DNA from: Thermobispora bispora DSM 43833
Lineage (GTDB): Bacteria; Actinomycetota; Actinomycetes; Streptosporangiales; Streptosporangiaceae
DNA length: 64,000 bases
Assembly: GCF_000092645.1 (NCBI RefSeq)
Contig: NC_014165.1
Coordinates: 3,286,001-3,350,000, forward strand
Reading direction: 5' to 3'
Shown: positions 19,194-32,502 of the stretch, in pieces
Layout of the letters: every line of letters starts with the position of its first letter
How positions within the stretch are numbered: position 1 is the stretch's first letter
The notes under the pieces: model-generated
What the model was told of the DNA's origin: nothing
What the model saw: the letters and a program-made list of their open reading frames with translations, nothing else
The model's database searches: none
Position numbers and translations under genes: made by a program

Positions 19194-20390
19194 ATGACAG
19201 GTCACTGGGCCGAAGATCCATACCGGCCGGGCGGCGCGCCCGGTGCCGTACGGCGGGGACGCCACGGGCCGGTCCCCGGTCCGGGCGGGCGGCGGGCGCG
19301 CCCGTTCGCCGTGGTGGTCGCGCTGGTCGCCGTGCTCCTGCTGGGCGCCTGCACGGCCGCGCGGCAGGCCGAGGGGCCCGGCCCGGCGCCGCCGCGCTCC
19401 GCGTCCCCGGCCGCCGGTTCACCGGCCGGGCTGCCGGCCGCGCCCCGCGTGCTCGCCACCGGGCTCGCGGTGCCTTGGGGCATCGCGTTCCTGCCGGAGG
19501 GCGACGCGCTGGTGACCGAGCGGGACACGGCCCGCCTGCTGCGGATCACCCCGCAGGGGAAGGTCACCGAGGTCGGCGTGGTCGAGGGGGTGTCGCCGAG
19601 CGGTGAGGGCGGGCTGCTCGGGGTCGCGGTCTCCCCCACCTACCCCAGGGACCGCTTCATCTTCGTGTACGCCACCACGGACCGGGACAACCGGATCATC
19701 AGGTACCGCTACGACGGCCGGCTCGCCGACCCCGTCGCGATCGTGACGGGCATCCCCAAGGGCGGGATCCACAACGGCGGCCGGCTCGCCTTCGGCCCGG
19801 ACGGCTACCTGTACGCCTCGACCGGCGATGCGGGCGAGGCGTGGACCGCGGCGAACCGGGACTCCCTCGGCGGGAAGATCCTCCGCATGACCATGGACGG
19901 CCGGCCGGCGCCGGGCAACCCCTTCGGCACGCTGGTCTGGTCGTACGGCCACCGCAACGTGCAGGGGATGGCCTGGGACGACGAGGGCCGCATGTACGCG
20001 ACCGAGTTCGGCCAGAGCACCTTCGACGAGATCAACCTCATCGAGAAGGGCCGGAATCACGGCTGGCCGGAGGTCGAGGGGGTGGGTGACCGCGCCGGGT
20101 ACGCCGACCCGATCGTCACCTGGTCCACCGATGAGGCGTCCCCGTCCGGGCTGGCGTACGCGAACGGGTCGCTGTGGGCGGCGTCGCTCCGCGGCGAGCG
20201 GCTCTGGCAGGTCCCGCTCACCGACTCCGGCCGGGTGGGCCGGCCCGTGGCGCACTTCACCGGCGAGTACGGCCGGCTGCGCGCGGTGGCCGTGGCCCCG
20301 GACGGCACGCTGTGGGTGAGCACGAGCAACCGCGACGGCCGCGGTTCGGTCCGCTCCGGCGACGACCGGATCCTGGTGATCCAGCCGTGA
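19194..20390 (+). CDS. PQQ-type sugar dehydrogenase lipoprotein
   Basis: 398-aa predicted lipoprotein of the glucose/sorbosone dehydrogenase (GSDH) family, a six-bladed beta-propeller that oxidises aldoses, usually with PQQ. The N-terminus is Arg-rich and then hydrophobic, with lipobox LLLGAC near residue 51, so it is anchored outside the membrane. Propeller motifs include LAVPWGIAFLPEGDALVTER, the catalytic-His region GIHNGGRLAFGPDGYLY and SYGHRNVQGMAWD. The ATG at 19194 has AAGGAGG close upstream. It is convergent with the VanW gene, with an 11-nt gap. Confidence 0.87.
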   Translation: MTGHWAEDPYRPGGAPGAVRRGRHGPVPGPGGRRARPFAVVVALVAVLLLGACTAARQAEGPGPAPPRSASPAAGSPAGLPAAPRVLATGLAVPWGIAFLPEGDALVTERDTARLLRITPQGKVTEVGVVEGVSPSGEGGLLGVAVSPTYPRDRFIFVYATTDRDNRIIRYRYDGRLADPVAIVTGIPKGGIHNGGRLAFGPDGYLYASTGDAGEAWTAANRDSLGGKILRMTMDGRPAPGNPFGTLVWSYGHRNVQGMAWDDEGRMYATEFGQSTFDEINLIEKGRNHGWPEVEGVGDRAGYADPIVTWSTDEASPSGLAYANGSLWAASLRGERLWQVPLTDSGRVGRPVAHFTGEYGRLRAVAVAPDGTLWVSTSNRDGRGSVRSGDDRILVIQP

Positions 20391-20401
20391 CGCCGCGCTG
20401 A

Positions 20402-22360
20402 TCAGCGGCAGGTCACGCCGGCCTTGGGCGGGTACACGGCCCGGAACACCCGCCGTTCGGCCACGGTGCCGCCGTCGCGGAGGATCCGGGTGACCGTGAC
20501 GGTGACCCCGGGTCGGCCCGGCGTGGGGGTGCAACGGCGGCCGCTCCGCTCCACCGTGGGCGGGGCGCCGGTCACGCTGCGCACCGGTCCCTCGATCCGC
20601 ACGTCGTACCGTTTGGTGCTCCAGAGCGTGATCCGCAGCGAGCGGGGGCCGGCGTCGGCCCAGACGAGCACGCCGTACGGGGAGTCGTTCCGCCAGCGGA
20701 GGTCCGGGGCGGGGTAGGCGACGGCGGCCTCGAGCATGAGCGGCGAGCCGGGGGCCTCGGGGGTGGTGTACTCGGCGATCTGCAGCCCGGCGCGGAGCGC
20801 GGCGTTGAGCATCGCGGTGGCGAACCGGGAGACGCCCGGCACGTCGCTCCCCGTCCGCCCGCCGGCCACGGTCGTGCTGGCCGGGCCGGTGAAGCCGGGG
20901 TCTCCGTCGCGCCGGCCGAGCACCGTGTTGAGCGAGAACGTCTCCCCGGGCCGCACGAGCACGCCGCTGACGCGGCGCGCCGCGGCCCGGATGTTGGCGG
21001 CCTCGGCCGGGTCCGGGCCGTACGCCAGGGTGAACCGGCCGATCTCCTCCTTGACCCCGAGCCGGAGCACCTCCTGGTCGGTGACCCGGGGCGGCCCGGC
21101 GGCGATGAGCACCCGGACCGTGCGCTCCCCGCGGTCGAGGGCGCGCACCACGTCGGCGGCGAGCCGTCCGGTGTCGATCCGCTTCCCCGGCCGCCCGCGG
21201 ACGAGCACGGGCCTGCCGTCCCGCACGGTGAGGGAGGCGTCCCGGCCGGCCTCCGCGGACGGGATGAGGCGCCGCTCGAGGTCCGGGGCCGCGGCGGCGG
21301 CGTCGAAGACCGGGCGGAGCACGCCGCGGTCGGGCGTGAACCTGAGGTGCCGGGCGAGCTCGGCGGGCGGCAGGGTGACCGAGCCCCGCCCGTCGGTGAG
21401 CGTGAGCGGCGCGGCGACCGCCCGCTGCGCCCACGCCAGCGCGCGCCGCACCTCGGCCCGGCTCACCTGCGGCTCGGTCCGCCGGGGCCGGACGACCACC
21501 ACCCGGCCCCGCAGGTAGGCGGCGACGAGGTCGGCGGCGACCCGCTCCCGGTCGATCCGCTCGCTCTCCCGCGGGTAGATCGGCACGGGGGTCACGCCGC
21601 GGAACACCACGCCGCCCTCCTGGCCGGGGTCCTCCAGCACGGCGGCGACCTTCAGCTCCACGGTGAGCGCGAGCCGGGAGCGGTCGACGGAGATCGCCGG
21701 CTCGATGTCCCGGCCGCCGGTGAGCGCGGCCCACACCTCGGCCGGGCTCGGGAACCCGGTCGGCGCCCGGGCCACGGTGGCCTCGGCGTCGAGGTCGATC
21801 CCGGCCTCCTGCGGTTTGACCAGGAGCCGCCGACCGCCCTCCTCGACGATGATCGGCTCCCGGGCCTTGGCGTACAGCCGCTCCCGGATCCGGTCGGCCG
21901 CCGCGGCGGCGCTGAGCCCGCCGAGGTCCACGTCGAGCACCCGGAAGCCCGGTGGGATCCGCCCGGCCATGAGCACGGCCGGCACCAGGTAGGCGAGCGC
22001 GAACACCGTGGCGATCCCGATGAGCCAGGCGCGGAGCGGGCGCCGCCTCGGCCCGGGCGCCGGGCGCGGCGCCGGGGTGATCCGCGGCTCGGCGCTCTTC
22101 TTCTCCTCCCGGGCGACCGGCCACGGCTCGATGCCGTCGGCGGGCGGCGGCACGGCGGGCCGCTCCGCGTCCTCCCGGGCGGGCGTGGGCGCGGGAACCG
22201 GCGGCGCGGCGTCGATCGGCTGCCCGGCGTCGATCGGCGCGACGCCGCGCGGGAGTGAGGCGTCGCCCGGCCGCACCGGGTGCTTATCCGGTGGCTTGGG
22301 GTCGGGGAGCGCGGCGAATTGATCGGTGGACGGCTCGGTGGGCGGTCCGGTGTTGCGCAC
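20402..22360 (-). CDS. VanW-domain cell-wall protein with one membrane anchor
   Basis: 652-aa protein. Residues 1 to about 108 are a Pro-rich cytosolic tail. One hydrophobic segment (LIGIATVFALAYLVPAVLMA, about 112-131) anchors it. The outside part carries two peptidoglycan-binding-like repeats (PF12229 type, YoaR-like). The C-terminal VanW domain contains FSLNTVLGRRDGDPGFTG, GGVSQ-like GVSRFATAMLNAALRAGL, and the end segment YPAPDLRWRNDSPYGVLV. VanW proteins occur near vancomycin-resistance genes but their reaction is not established. No van genes are nearby. The start is a GTG with GGAGGAGACGGAGG upstream. Confidence 0.82.
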   Translation of the reverse strand: MRNTGPPTEPSTDQFAALPDPKPPDKHPVRPGDASLPRGVAPIDAGQPIDAAPPVPAPTPAREDAERPAVPPPADGIEPWPVAREEKKSAEPRITPAPRPAPGPRRRPLRAWLIGIATVFALAYLVPAVLMAGRIPPGFRVLDVDLGGLSAAAAADRIRERLYAKAREPIIVEEGGRRLLVKPQEAGIDLDAEATVARAPTGFPSPAEVWAALTGGRDIEPAISVDRSRLALTVELKVAAVLEDPGQEGGVVFRGVTPVPIYPRESERIDRERVAADLVAAYLRGRVVVVRPRRTEPQVSRAEVRRALAWAQRAVAAPLTLTDGRGSVTLPPAELARHLRFTPDRGVLRPVFDAAAAAPDLERRLIPSAEAGRDASLTVRDGRPVLVRGRPGKRIDTGRLAADVVRALDRGERTVRVLIAAGPPRVTDQEVLRLGVKEEIGRFTLAYGPDPAEAANIRAAARRVSGVLVRPGETFSLNTVLGRRDGDPGFTGPASTTVAGGRTGSDVPGVSRFATAMLNAALRAGLQIAEYTTPEAPGSPLMLEAAVAYPAPDLRWRNDSPYGVLVWADAGPRSLRITLWSTKRYDVRIEGPVRSVTGAPPTVERSGRRCTPTPGRPGVTVTVTRILRDGGTVAERRVFRAVYPPKAGVTCR

Positions 22361-22503
22361 GCCTCCGTCTCCTCCTGCTCACGGACGGCCACGGCCGGTC
22401 ATGCGCTTTGCGGCATTTGCCACGAAAGTACACCGGCGCACGATGTCACCGCAGCCGGCCCGTCACCATCCGGTCTCCGCGACCGCGCCGCGGCGGCGCG
22501 TGC

Positions 22504-24009
22504 CTAGCCTTGGACGCCGAGCCGCTCCAGGATGAGCTGCCGGGCCCGGGCGGCGTCCGCCTTGCCGCGGCTCGCCTTCATCACGCCGCCGACCAGCGCG
22601 CCCACCGCGGCGATCTTGCCGCCGCGCACCTTCTCCGCCACCTCGGCGTTCTCGGCGATCACCTTGTCGATGAGCGCGAGCAGCTCGCCCTCGTCGCTCA
22701 CCACCCGCAGGCCGCGCTTCTCCACCACCTCGTCGGGCTCACCCTCGCCGGCGAGCACGCCCTCGAGCACCTGGCGGGCGAGCTTGTCGTTGAGCGCCCC
22801 CGAGGCGACGAGCTCGGTCACCCGGGCGACCTGGGCGGGAGTGATCGGCAGATCGGCGAGCGCGACCCCCTGCTCGTTCGCCCGCCGGGCCAGCTCGCCC
22901 ATCCACCACTTGCGCGCGTCGGCCGGCGGGGCCCCGGCCGCCACCGTGGCCTCGACCAGGTCGATGGCGTCGGCGTTCCGCATCGCGGCCATGTCGAGGT
23001 CGGAGCAGCCCCACTCCTGCTGCAGCCGCTTGCGGCGCACCGACGGGAGCTCGGGCAGCTCCGCCTTGAGCCGGGCGACCCACTCCGGGTCGGGCGCGAT
23101 CGGCAGCAGGTCGGGCTCGGGGAAGTACCGGTAGTCCTCCGCCTGCTCCTTGGACCGGCCGGGCGTGGTCTGCCCGGTGTCCTCGTGGAAGTGGCGGGTC
23201 TCCTGGATCACCCGGCCGCCCGAGGCGAGGATCGCCGCCTGGCGCTCGATCTCACCCCGGACCGCCCGCTCCACGCTGCGGAGCGAGTTGAGGTTCTTCG
23301 TCTCGGTCCGGGTGCCCCACTCCGCCGCGCCGCGCGGCTTGAGGGAGACGTTCACGTCGCAGCGGAGCGAGCCCTGCTCCATGCGCACGTCGGAGACGCC
23401 GAGGGCCCGCATGAGCTCGCGCAGCTCGGCGACGTACGCCCGCGCCACCTCCGGGGCGAGCCGGTCCGCGTCCGGGATCGGCTTGGTGACGATCTCCACC
23501 AGCGGGATGCCCGCCCGGTTGTAGTCGACGACCGAGTAGTCCGCGCCGTGGATCCGGCCGGAGCCGCCGACGTGGGTGGACTTGCCGGTGTCCTCCTCGA
23601 GGTGGACCCGCTCGATCCCGATCCGGAAGGTCCGGCCCTCCACCTCGACGTCGAGGTACCCGTCGCTGCAGAGCGGCTCGTCGTACTGGCTGATCTGGTA
23701 GTTCTTCGGCATGTCCGGATAGAAGTAGTTCTTCCGGGCAAACCGACACCACGACGCGATCGAGCAGTTGAGCGCGAGACCGATCCGGATCGTCGACTCG
23801 ATCGCCTTCTGGTTCGCCACCGGCAGCGAGCCCGGCAGGCCCAGGCAGACCGGGCAGACCTGGGTGTTCGGCGGGGCGCCGAAGGTCGTCGGGCAGCCGC
23901 AGAACATCTTCGACGCGGTGCCCAGCTCGACGTGCACCTCCAGCCCGAGCACCGGCTCGAAGCGCTCCAGCGCCTCGTCGTACGGCATCAGCGTGATGGT
24001 GTCAGCCAT
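22504..24009 (-). CDS. gatB: Asp/Glu-tRNA amidotransferase subunit B
   Basis: 501-aa kinase/transamidase subunit of GatCAB, which turns Glu-tRNAGln or Asp-tRNAAsn into the amide. It has the family signature [22 protein letters not shown], with Zn-binding cysteines continued in CPVCLGLPG, then [18 protein letters not shown]. The C-terminal YqeY-like domain (about 400-501, with a [17 protein letters not shown] end) is present. The order on the minus strand is gatC-gatA-gatB, with 167 nt before gatB. Confidence 0.96.
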   Translation of the reverse strand: MADTITLMPYDEALERFEPVLGLEVHVELGTASKMFCGCPTTFGAPPNTQVCPVCLGLPGSLPVANQKAIESTIRIGLALNCSIASWCRFARKNYFYPDMPKNYQISQYDEPLCSDGYLDVEVEGRTFRIGIERVHLEEDTGKSTHVGGSGRIHGADYSVVDYNRAGIPLVEIVTKPIPDADRLAPEVARAYVAELRELMRALGVSDVRMEQGSLRCDVNVSLKPRGAAEWGTRTETKNLNSLRSVERAVRGEIERQAAILASGGRVIQETRHFHEDTGQTTPGRSKEQAEDYRYFPEPDLLPIAPDPEWVARLKAELPELPSVRRKRLQQEWGCSDLDMAAMRNADAIDLVEATVAAGAPPADARKWWMGELARRANEQGVALADLPITPAQVARVTELVASGALNDKLARQVLEGVLAGEGEPDEVVEKRGLRVVSDEGELLALIDKVIAENAEVAEKVRGGKIAAVGALVGGVMKASRGKADAARARQLILERLGVQG

Positions 24010-24176
24010 AGCGGAAACCTGGATTCTCCACGGTGTTCATCTATCGGTTCACCAGTGGCCGTCGCCCTCTGGCGATGTTCTGCGGCCGATCCGGAACGCC
24101 CGGCGGTCGCGCCCGGCCATCCTGACCGGCCGCCCTGCGATGCCTCCGGCGGTGCGCCGCCCGGCGGACCGCCGGC

Positions 24177-25676
24177 TCAGAGCGCGGGCGCCTTGGCGAG
24201 GAGCGGGCCGCCCCAGCGGCTCTCGAACGCCTTCTCCAGCGCGGCCGCGACCCGGTAGCACCGGTCGTCGGAGAGCACCGGCGCCATGATCTGCAGCCCG
24301 ACCGGGAGGTCGTCCTCGTCGGCGAGGCCGCACGGCACCGAGATCGCGGCGTTCCCCGCGAGGTTGCTCGGGATCGTGCACAGGTCGGCGAGGTACATCG
24401 CCATCGGGTCGTCCACCCGCTCGCCGATGGGGAAGGCCGTGGTCGGCGTCGTCGGCGAGACCAGCACGTCGGCCTGCTGGAAGGCAGCCTCGAAGTCCCG
24501 CATGATCAACGTCCGGACCTTCTGGGCCTGCCCGTAGTAGGCGTCGTAGTAGCCGGACGAGAGCGCGTAGGTGCCGAGCATGATGCGCCGCTTGACCTCC
24601 GGGCCGAAGCCCGCGGCCCGGGTGAGCGCCATGACCTCCTCGGCGCTGCGGCTCCCGTCGTCACCGACCCGCAGGCCGTACCGCATCGCGTCGAACCGGG
24701 CGAGGTTGGACGAGCACTCGGACGGCGCGATCAGGTAGTACGCGGGCAGGGCGTAGGTGAACGCCGGGCAGGAGACCTCCACGATCTTCGCGCCGAGCGA
24801 CTCGAGCAGCTCGACGGCCTCGGTGAACCGGGCGAGCACCCCCCGCTGGTAGCCCTCGCCGCCCTCGCCGCCGAGCTCCTTGACCACGCCGATCCGCACC
24901 CCGGACACGTCGGCCTGCCGGGCCGCCTCCACCACCGGCGGCACCGGGGCGTCGATCGAGGTGGAGTCGAGCGGGTCGTGGCCGGAGAACGCCTCGTGGA
25001 GCAGCGCGGCGTCGAGCACGGTGCGGGCGAACGGCCCCGGCGTGTCGAGCGAGGAGGCGAACGCGATCAGGCCGTACCGGGAGGACCCGCCGTAGGTCGG
25101 CTTCATCCCGACGATCCCGGTGACCGCGGCGGGCTGGCGGATCGAGCCGCCCGTGTCCGTCCCGGTGGCGAGCGGGACCTCGTACGCGGCGACCGCCGCC
25201 GACGACCCGCCGGACGAGCCGCCGGGGACCCGGGACGTGTCCCACGGGTTGCGGGTCGGGCCGTAGGCCGAGTTCTCGGTGGACGAGCCCATCGCGAACT
25301 CGTCGAGGTTGGTCTTGCCGATGATGACGAGCCCGGCCTCGCGGAGCCGGCGGGTCACGGTCGCGTCGTACGGCGGGCGCCAGCCCTCGAGGATCTTCGA
25401 CCCCGCCGTGGTGGGCATGTCGACCGTGGTGAAGACGTCCTTGTGCGCGATCGGCACGCCGGCGAGCGGCCCGAGCCGCTCACCTCGGGCGATGCGCTCG
25501 TCCACGGCGCGGGCCTGCGCGAGCGCGGCCTCCGCGTCGACGTGGAGGAACGCGTGGATCTCGCCGTCGACCTCGGCGATGCGGTCGAGGTGGGCCTGGA
25601 CGACCTCAACGGCGGAGACCTCGCGGGATGCGATAAGGCCGCCGAGTTCGGCGGCCGTCTTCTTGATCAGGCTCAT
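24177..25676 (-). CDS. gatA: Asp/Glu-tRNA amidotransferase subunit A
   Basis: 499-aa amidase-signature subunit that releases ammonia from glutamine for GatB. The Lys-cisSer-Ser triad is visible: Lys in VPIAHKDVF, then [11 protein letters not shown] and [13 protein letters not shown]. Length is normal. The start codon overlaps the gatC stop as ATGA, implying translational coupling. Confidence 0.97.
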   Translation of the reverse strand: MSLIKKTAAELGGLIASREVSAVEVVQAHLDRIAEVDGEIHAFLHVDAEAALAQARAVDERIARGERLGPLAGVPIAHKDVFTTVDMPTTAGSKILEGWRPPYDATVTRRLREAGLVIIGKTNLDEFAMGSSTENSAYGPTRNPWDTSRVPGGSSGGSSAAVAAYEVPLATGTDTGGSIRQPAAVTGIVGMKPTYGGSSRYGLIAFASSLDTPGPFARTVLDAALLHEAFSGHDPLDSTSIDAPVPPVVEAARQADVSGVRIGVVKELGGEGGEGYQRGVLARFTEAVELLESLGAKIVEVSCPAFTYALPAYYLIAPSECSSNLARFDAMRYGLRVGDDGSRSAEEVMALTRAAGFGPEVKRRIMLGTYALSSGYYDAYYGQAQKVRTLIMRDFEAAFQQADVLVSPTTPTTAFPIGERVDDPMAMYLADLCTIPSNLAGNAAISVPCGLADEDDLPVGLQIMAPVLSDDRCYRVAAALEKAFESRWGGPLLAKAPAL

Positions 25677-25972
25677 GCCTCCTCCCCGAGGATCCGCGGG
25701 ACTCGGAATCGGTTGTCCTCCACGGCGGGCGCCCCGGACAGCGCCTGCTCCGGTGTGAGGCCGGGCCGTACCTCATCGGGCCGGAACACGTTGGTCAGCG
25801 GAAGCGCGTGCGAGGAGGGCGGTATGTCGTCGGCCGCGACCTCGGAGACCCGGGCGACCGCGGCGACGATCTGATCGAGCTGCGCGGCGAAGTGGTCGAG
25901 CTCCTCGTCGGTGAGCGCCAGCCGGGAGAGCCGGGCGAGGTGAGCGACCTGATCGCGGGTTATGGCGGACAT
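25673..25972 (-). CDS. gatC: Asp/Glu-tRNA amidotransferase subunit C
   Basis: 99-aa small subunit that stabilises GatA-GatB. It starts [20 protein letters not shown] and ends with [14 protein letters not shown], both typical of GatC. A longer minus-strand frame through this stretch is only the read-through upstream; the ATG at 25972 marks the gene. It overlaps gatA by 4 nt. A parS-like site lies 14 bp upstream of the start. Confidence 0.95.
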   Translation of the reverse strand: MSAITRDQVAHLARLSRLALTDEELDHFAAQLDQIVAAVARVSEVAADDIPPSSHALPLTNVFRPDEVRPGLTPEQALSGAPAVEDNRFRVPRILGEEA

Positions 25973-25986
25973 GAGTCGTCGAACCC

Positions 25987-26000
25987 GTTTCATGTGAAAC
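25987..26000. promoter_or_regulatory. parS-like site
   Basis: GTTTCATGTGAAAC differs from the conserved ParB-binding parS core GTTTCACGTGAAAC at a single central base. It sits in the short space between gatC and the GGDEF-EAL gene, where such sites are often found in actinobacterial chromosomes. Binding is inferred only from the consensus as I remember it. Confidence 0.55.
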
Positions 26001-26064
26001 GACGATGCGGACTCTCTCATCCTAGGCCCGTGCCCGAGCGCGGCCGACGGAACGGCGCGGCGGG

Positions 26065-29893
<3,829 letters not shown>

Positions 29894-29907
29894 TCTCGCG
29901 CTCAAGC

Positions 29908-29949
29908 CCGGCGCGTGCCGTACGCCGCCTCGCCGTACGGCACGCGCCG
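29908..29949. repeat. 42-bp hairpin repeat, copy 1
   Basis: This 42-bp segment, including the celA terminator hairpin, is repeated exactly at 31219-31260. See the second copy and the gene-poor tract between them. Confidence 0.9.
29911..29947 (+). terminator. Terminator of celA
   Basis: Strong inverted repeat GCGCGTGCCGTACG / CGTACGGCACGCGC (29911-29924 and 29934-29947) with a 9-nt loop, 17 nt after the stop, followed by a pyrimidine tract CGCTTCCTTTCTCC. Confidence 0.8.
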
Positions 29950-31218
29950 CTTCCTTTCTCCAGGGAGCACGTTCCCTCCTCCGGAGATCAGGAGTGGGGC
30001 CACCCTTTCGCGCTGATCAGCGGCGATGCAGGCGGGTGTGGTTCCCCGTGAGCCTGGCGGCGGCCGACCTGGGACACCAAGCTCGGCCGCCGATGGAGGT
30101 GGGTGACATCTCCATGACCTGGTGACGTCGTCGATCTGGAAGAGCGTCGATCCGGGAGACGGCGGAACTCACCGAGGGCTCGGAAAGCTCCCTCTGGGCA
30201 CCGAATCCGAGGAGCCGGGCGGAGAAGTCAGGTCAGGCCGGGGCGTCGCGTATGAGTTGGCTCGAACATCCGTCGGCGTCGCGGCCTGTCCTCACCACGC
30301 CAGGTGGCGACTCCTGGTCGGGTACGTGCCACCACCGGCCGATATGCCGATTTGACAGGATGCCGCCACCTGCAATCCCGAACGTCCGCCACCCATCGGC
30401 ACACGTAGGCGTCTGAACATGGGGCAGAAGGCGATCGCGCGTGGCCTCCCTCAAGGCGGACCCAGCCTGCGCCGCCTGTACAGGTTCAGCTCGTTCCGAT
30501 TCGGCCGACCGGACCCGCCATCCATTCGCCATGCCCACCTAACGGCGGCTGAAGGAGCGTCATGCCGGACACTGGTAGCTGTGGCGACGACGAGCTGCGA
30601 GTGACCACGCTTATGCGCGTTGCCGTACTCCCGACCAGTGAAAGGCGGCCCAGATCAGACAGATCGTGGTCATCCATCAACCATAACGAGGAATCGGTTT
30701 ATACAGCTCATCAGGGGAACAGCGGGATATTATCCAACGTGCACGCACATGGGAGATATATGCCATGACGGCCTCCCCGGCCGCCGGCCCGGATAACAAC
30801 AGAAACGGAAGAGGCCAATAGACGGAGCCGGTCCATCAAAATCGGGGCTCCCGGCAAAGGGATGGCAGCGATCAACGAGGCCCACCCATACACAGACAAT
30901 ACATGCGCTGATTTAGCGCGCGAAGCCGGTAACCTACCCCTTTTCGCATCCTCTAGATCCGCCGGCAACCGCTCTTCGTATTCACGCGGCCACGGCGTGA
31001 TCGTCCAGAAAAATGCGTTGCAGATGCGATCCGGATTGAATCTCCACACTCCAAACCTCTGAGGCTCCGACTCGCGCTCCCGTGTTGGCTTCTCAGGCGA
31101 CCCCTATCTCGATGGACCCCAGGGGTCAGGCCATGCCCACCCACCCGGACCTGCCGCGGGTCTGCGAGGTTCGGCCCTCTCCCCCATCACTCGCTCGGCG
31201 AACCGATCCCGGCACGAG
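29950..31218. other. Gene-poor tract between the hairpin repeats
   Basis: About 1.27 kb without any frame I can support. Part of it (about 30640-31080) is visibly less GC-rich than the surroundings and loses the strong third-position GC bias of true genes here. The longest minus-strand frame (30711-31049) gives a protein without recognisable motifs. It may be decayed coding sequence or imported DNA. No inverted terminal repeats or transposase remnants were identified. Confidence 0.5.
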
Positions 31219-31260
31219 CCGGCGCGTGCCGTACGCCGCCTCGCCGTACGGCACGCGCCG
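31219..31260. repeat. 42-bp hairpin repeat, copy 2 (likely pobA terminator)
   Basis: An exact copy of 29908-29949. In this place it lies about 67 nt downstream of the pobA stop on the minus strand, where it could terminate the pca-pobA transcript. There is no T-run on that strand. Confidence 0.8.
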
Positions 31261-31326
31261 TTCCGTGTCCAACGCTCAGCGGGGCCTCACCGTGGCTCTG
31301 CCAGAGGAGCGGGCCCCTTCCCCGGT

Positions 31327-32502
31327 TCAGTAGAGGGGCAGGCCGGTGTAGTTCTCGGCGAGCTCGGCCGCGGCGGCCCGTGAGGTGACGATCCGCTCGA
31401 GCTGGGCGAGCTGCAGCCGGGTCTGGAACGGGGTCTGCTCCGGGCCGAGGTGGAGGGTGGTGGTCATGAAGTACGAGAAGTGCTCGGCCCGCCAGACCCG
31501 CCGCAGCCGGGTGTCCGAGTAGGCGTCGAGCAGCTCACTCGACCCGGTGGTGTGCAGGTAGATGAAGGCGCGGGCGAGCACCGCCACGTCGCCGAGGGCG
31601 AGATTCAAGCCCTTCGCCCCGGTCGGGGGGACGATGTGCGCGGCGTCGCCGGCGAGGAAGACGCGCCGGTGGCGCATCGGCTCGGTGACGAAGCTGCGCA
31701 TCGGCAGCACCGCCTTCGAGGTGATCGGCCCTCGCTCGAGCTTCCAGTCGCCGTCGATGGCGAAGCGCGCGTCCAGCTCGTCCCAGATGCGGTCGTCCGG
31801 CCACTCGTCCACGCCGGAGCCGTTCGGCACCTGCAGGTAGAGCCGGCTCACCGTGCGGCCGCGCATGCTGTGCAGGGCGAAGCCCCGCTCGGAGTGCGCG
31901 TAGATCAGCTCGTCGCAGGAGGGCGGCACGTCGGCGAGGATGCCGAGCCACGAGTACGGGTAGACGTGCTCGTACGTGGTGATCGCCCCGCGGATCGCCT
32001 CCCGGGTGATGCCGTGGAAGCCGTCGCAGCCGACCACGTACTCGCAGGTCAGCGTCTTCTCCCGCCCCTCGTGGACGAAGTGGATCACCGGCCGGTCGGC
32101 GTCGATCCCGGTGATCGCGGTCGCGGTCGCCTCGAACAGCAGCGGGGTGCCGTCCTCGAGGTGGAGCCGGATCAGGTCCTTCACCACCTCGGTCTGGGCG
32201 TAGACCATCACCCGGCGGCCGCCGGTGAGGGACGGGAAGTCGATCCGGTGGGAGCGGCGGGCGAACCGCAGCTCGATGCCGTCGTGGACCAGGCCCTCCC
32301 GGTCCATGCGCTCCCCCGCGCCGCATTCGCGCAGGATGTCGGCGGCGCCCTGCTCCAGGATGCCGGCGCGCTGCCGCTGCTCGACGTACGCGCGGTCGCG
32401 GCTCTCCAGGACCACGCAGTCGATCCCGGAGCGCCGCAGTAATCGGGCCAGCAGCAGACCGGCCGGCCCACCGCCCACGATCCCGACAGTGGTGCGCATC
32501 AT
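31327..32502 (-). CDS. pobA: 4-hydroxybenzoate 3-monooxygenase
   Basis: 391-aa FAD monooxygenase that turns 4-hydroxybenzoate into protocatechuate, the substrate of PcaHG. The dinucleotide motif is GIVGGGPAGLLLARLL, the DG motif is VVGCDGFHGITR, and the GD motif is FLAGDAAHIVPPTGAKGLNLA. Length fits PobA (about 394). Two adjacent ATGs (32502 and 32499) follow GGAAGGGAAGGG, and the upstream pcaL stop codon overlaps them. It is the last gene of the pca operon, so funnelling of 4-hydroxybenzoate is co-transcribed with ring cleavage. Confidence 0.93.
   Translation of the reverse strand: MMRTTVGIVGGGPAGLLLARLLRRSGIDCVVLESRDRAYVEQRQRAGILEQGAADILRECGAGERMDREGLVHDGIELRFARRSHRIDFPSLTGGRRVMVYAQTEVVKDLIRLHLEDGTPLLFEATATAITGIDADRPVIHFVHEGREKTLTCEYVVGCDGFHGITREAIRGAITTYEHVYPYSWLGILADVPPSCDELIYAHSERGFALHSMRGRTVSRLYLQVPNGSGVDEWPDDRIWDELDARFAIDGDWKLERGPITSKAVLPMRSFVTEPMRHRRVFLAGDAAHIVPPTGAKGLNLALGDVAVLARAFIYLHTTGSSELLDAYSDTRLRRVWRAEHFSYFMTTTLHLGPEQTPFQTRLQLAQLERIVTSRAAAAELAENYTGLPLY

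Noticed and set aside
30711-31049. 112-aa minus-strand frame in the gene-poor tract
   Set aside because: No motif, no ribosome-binding site and no codon bias like neighbouring genes; kept as uncertain non-coding sequence.
29950-31218. Insertion sequence or transposase remnant
   Set aside because: The flanking 42-bp copies are direct, internally palindromic terminator-like hairpins and no transposase motif or target-site duplication could be found.
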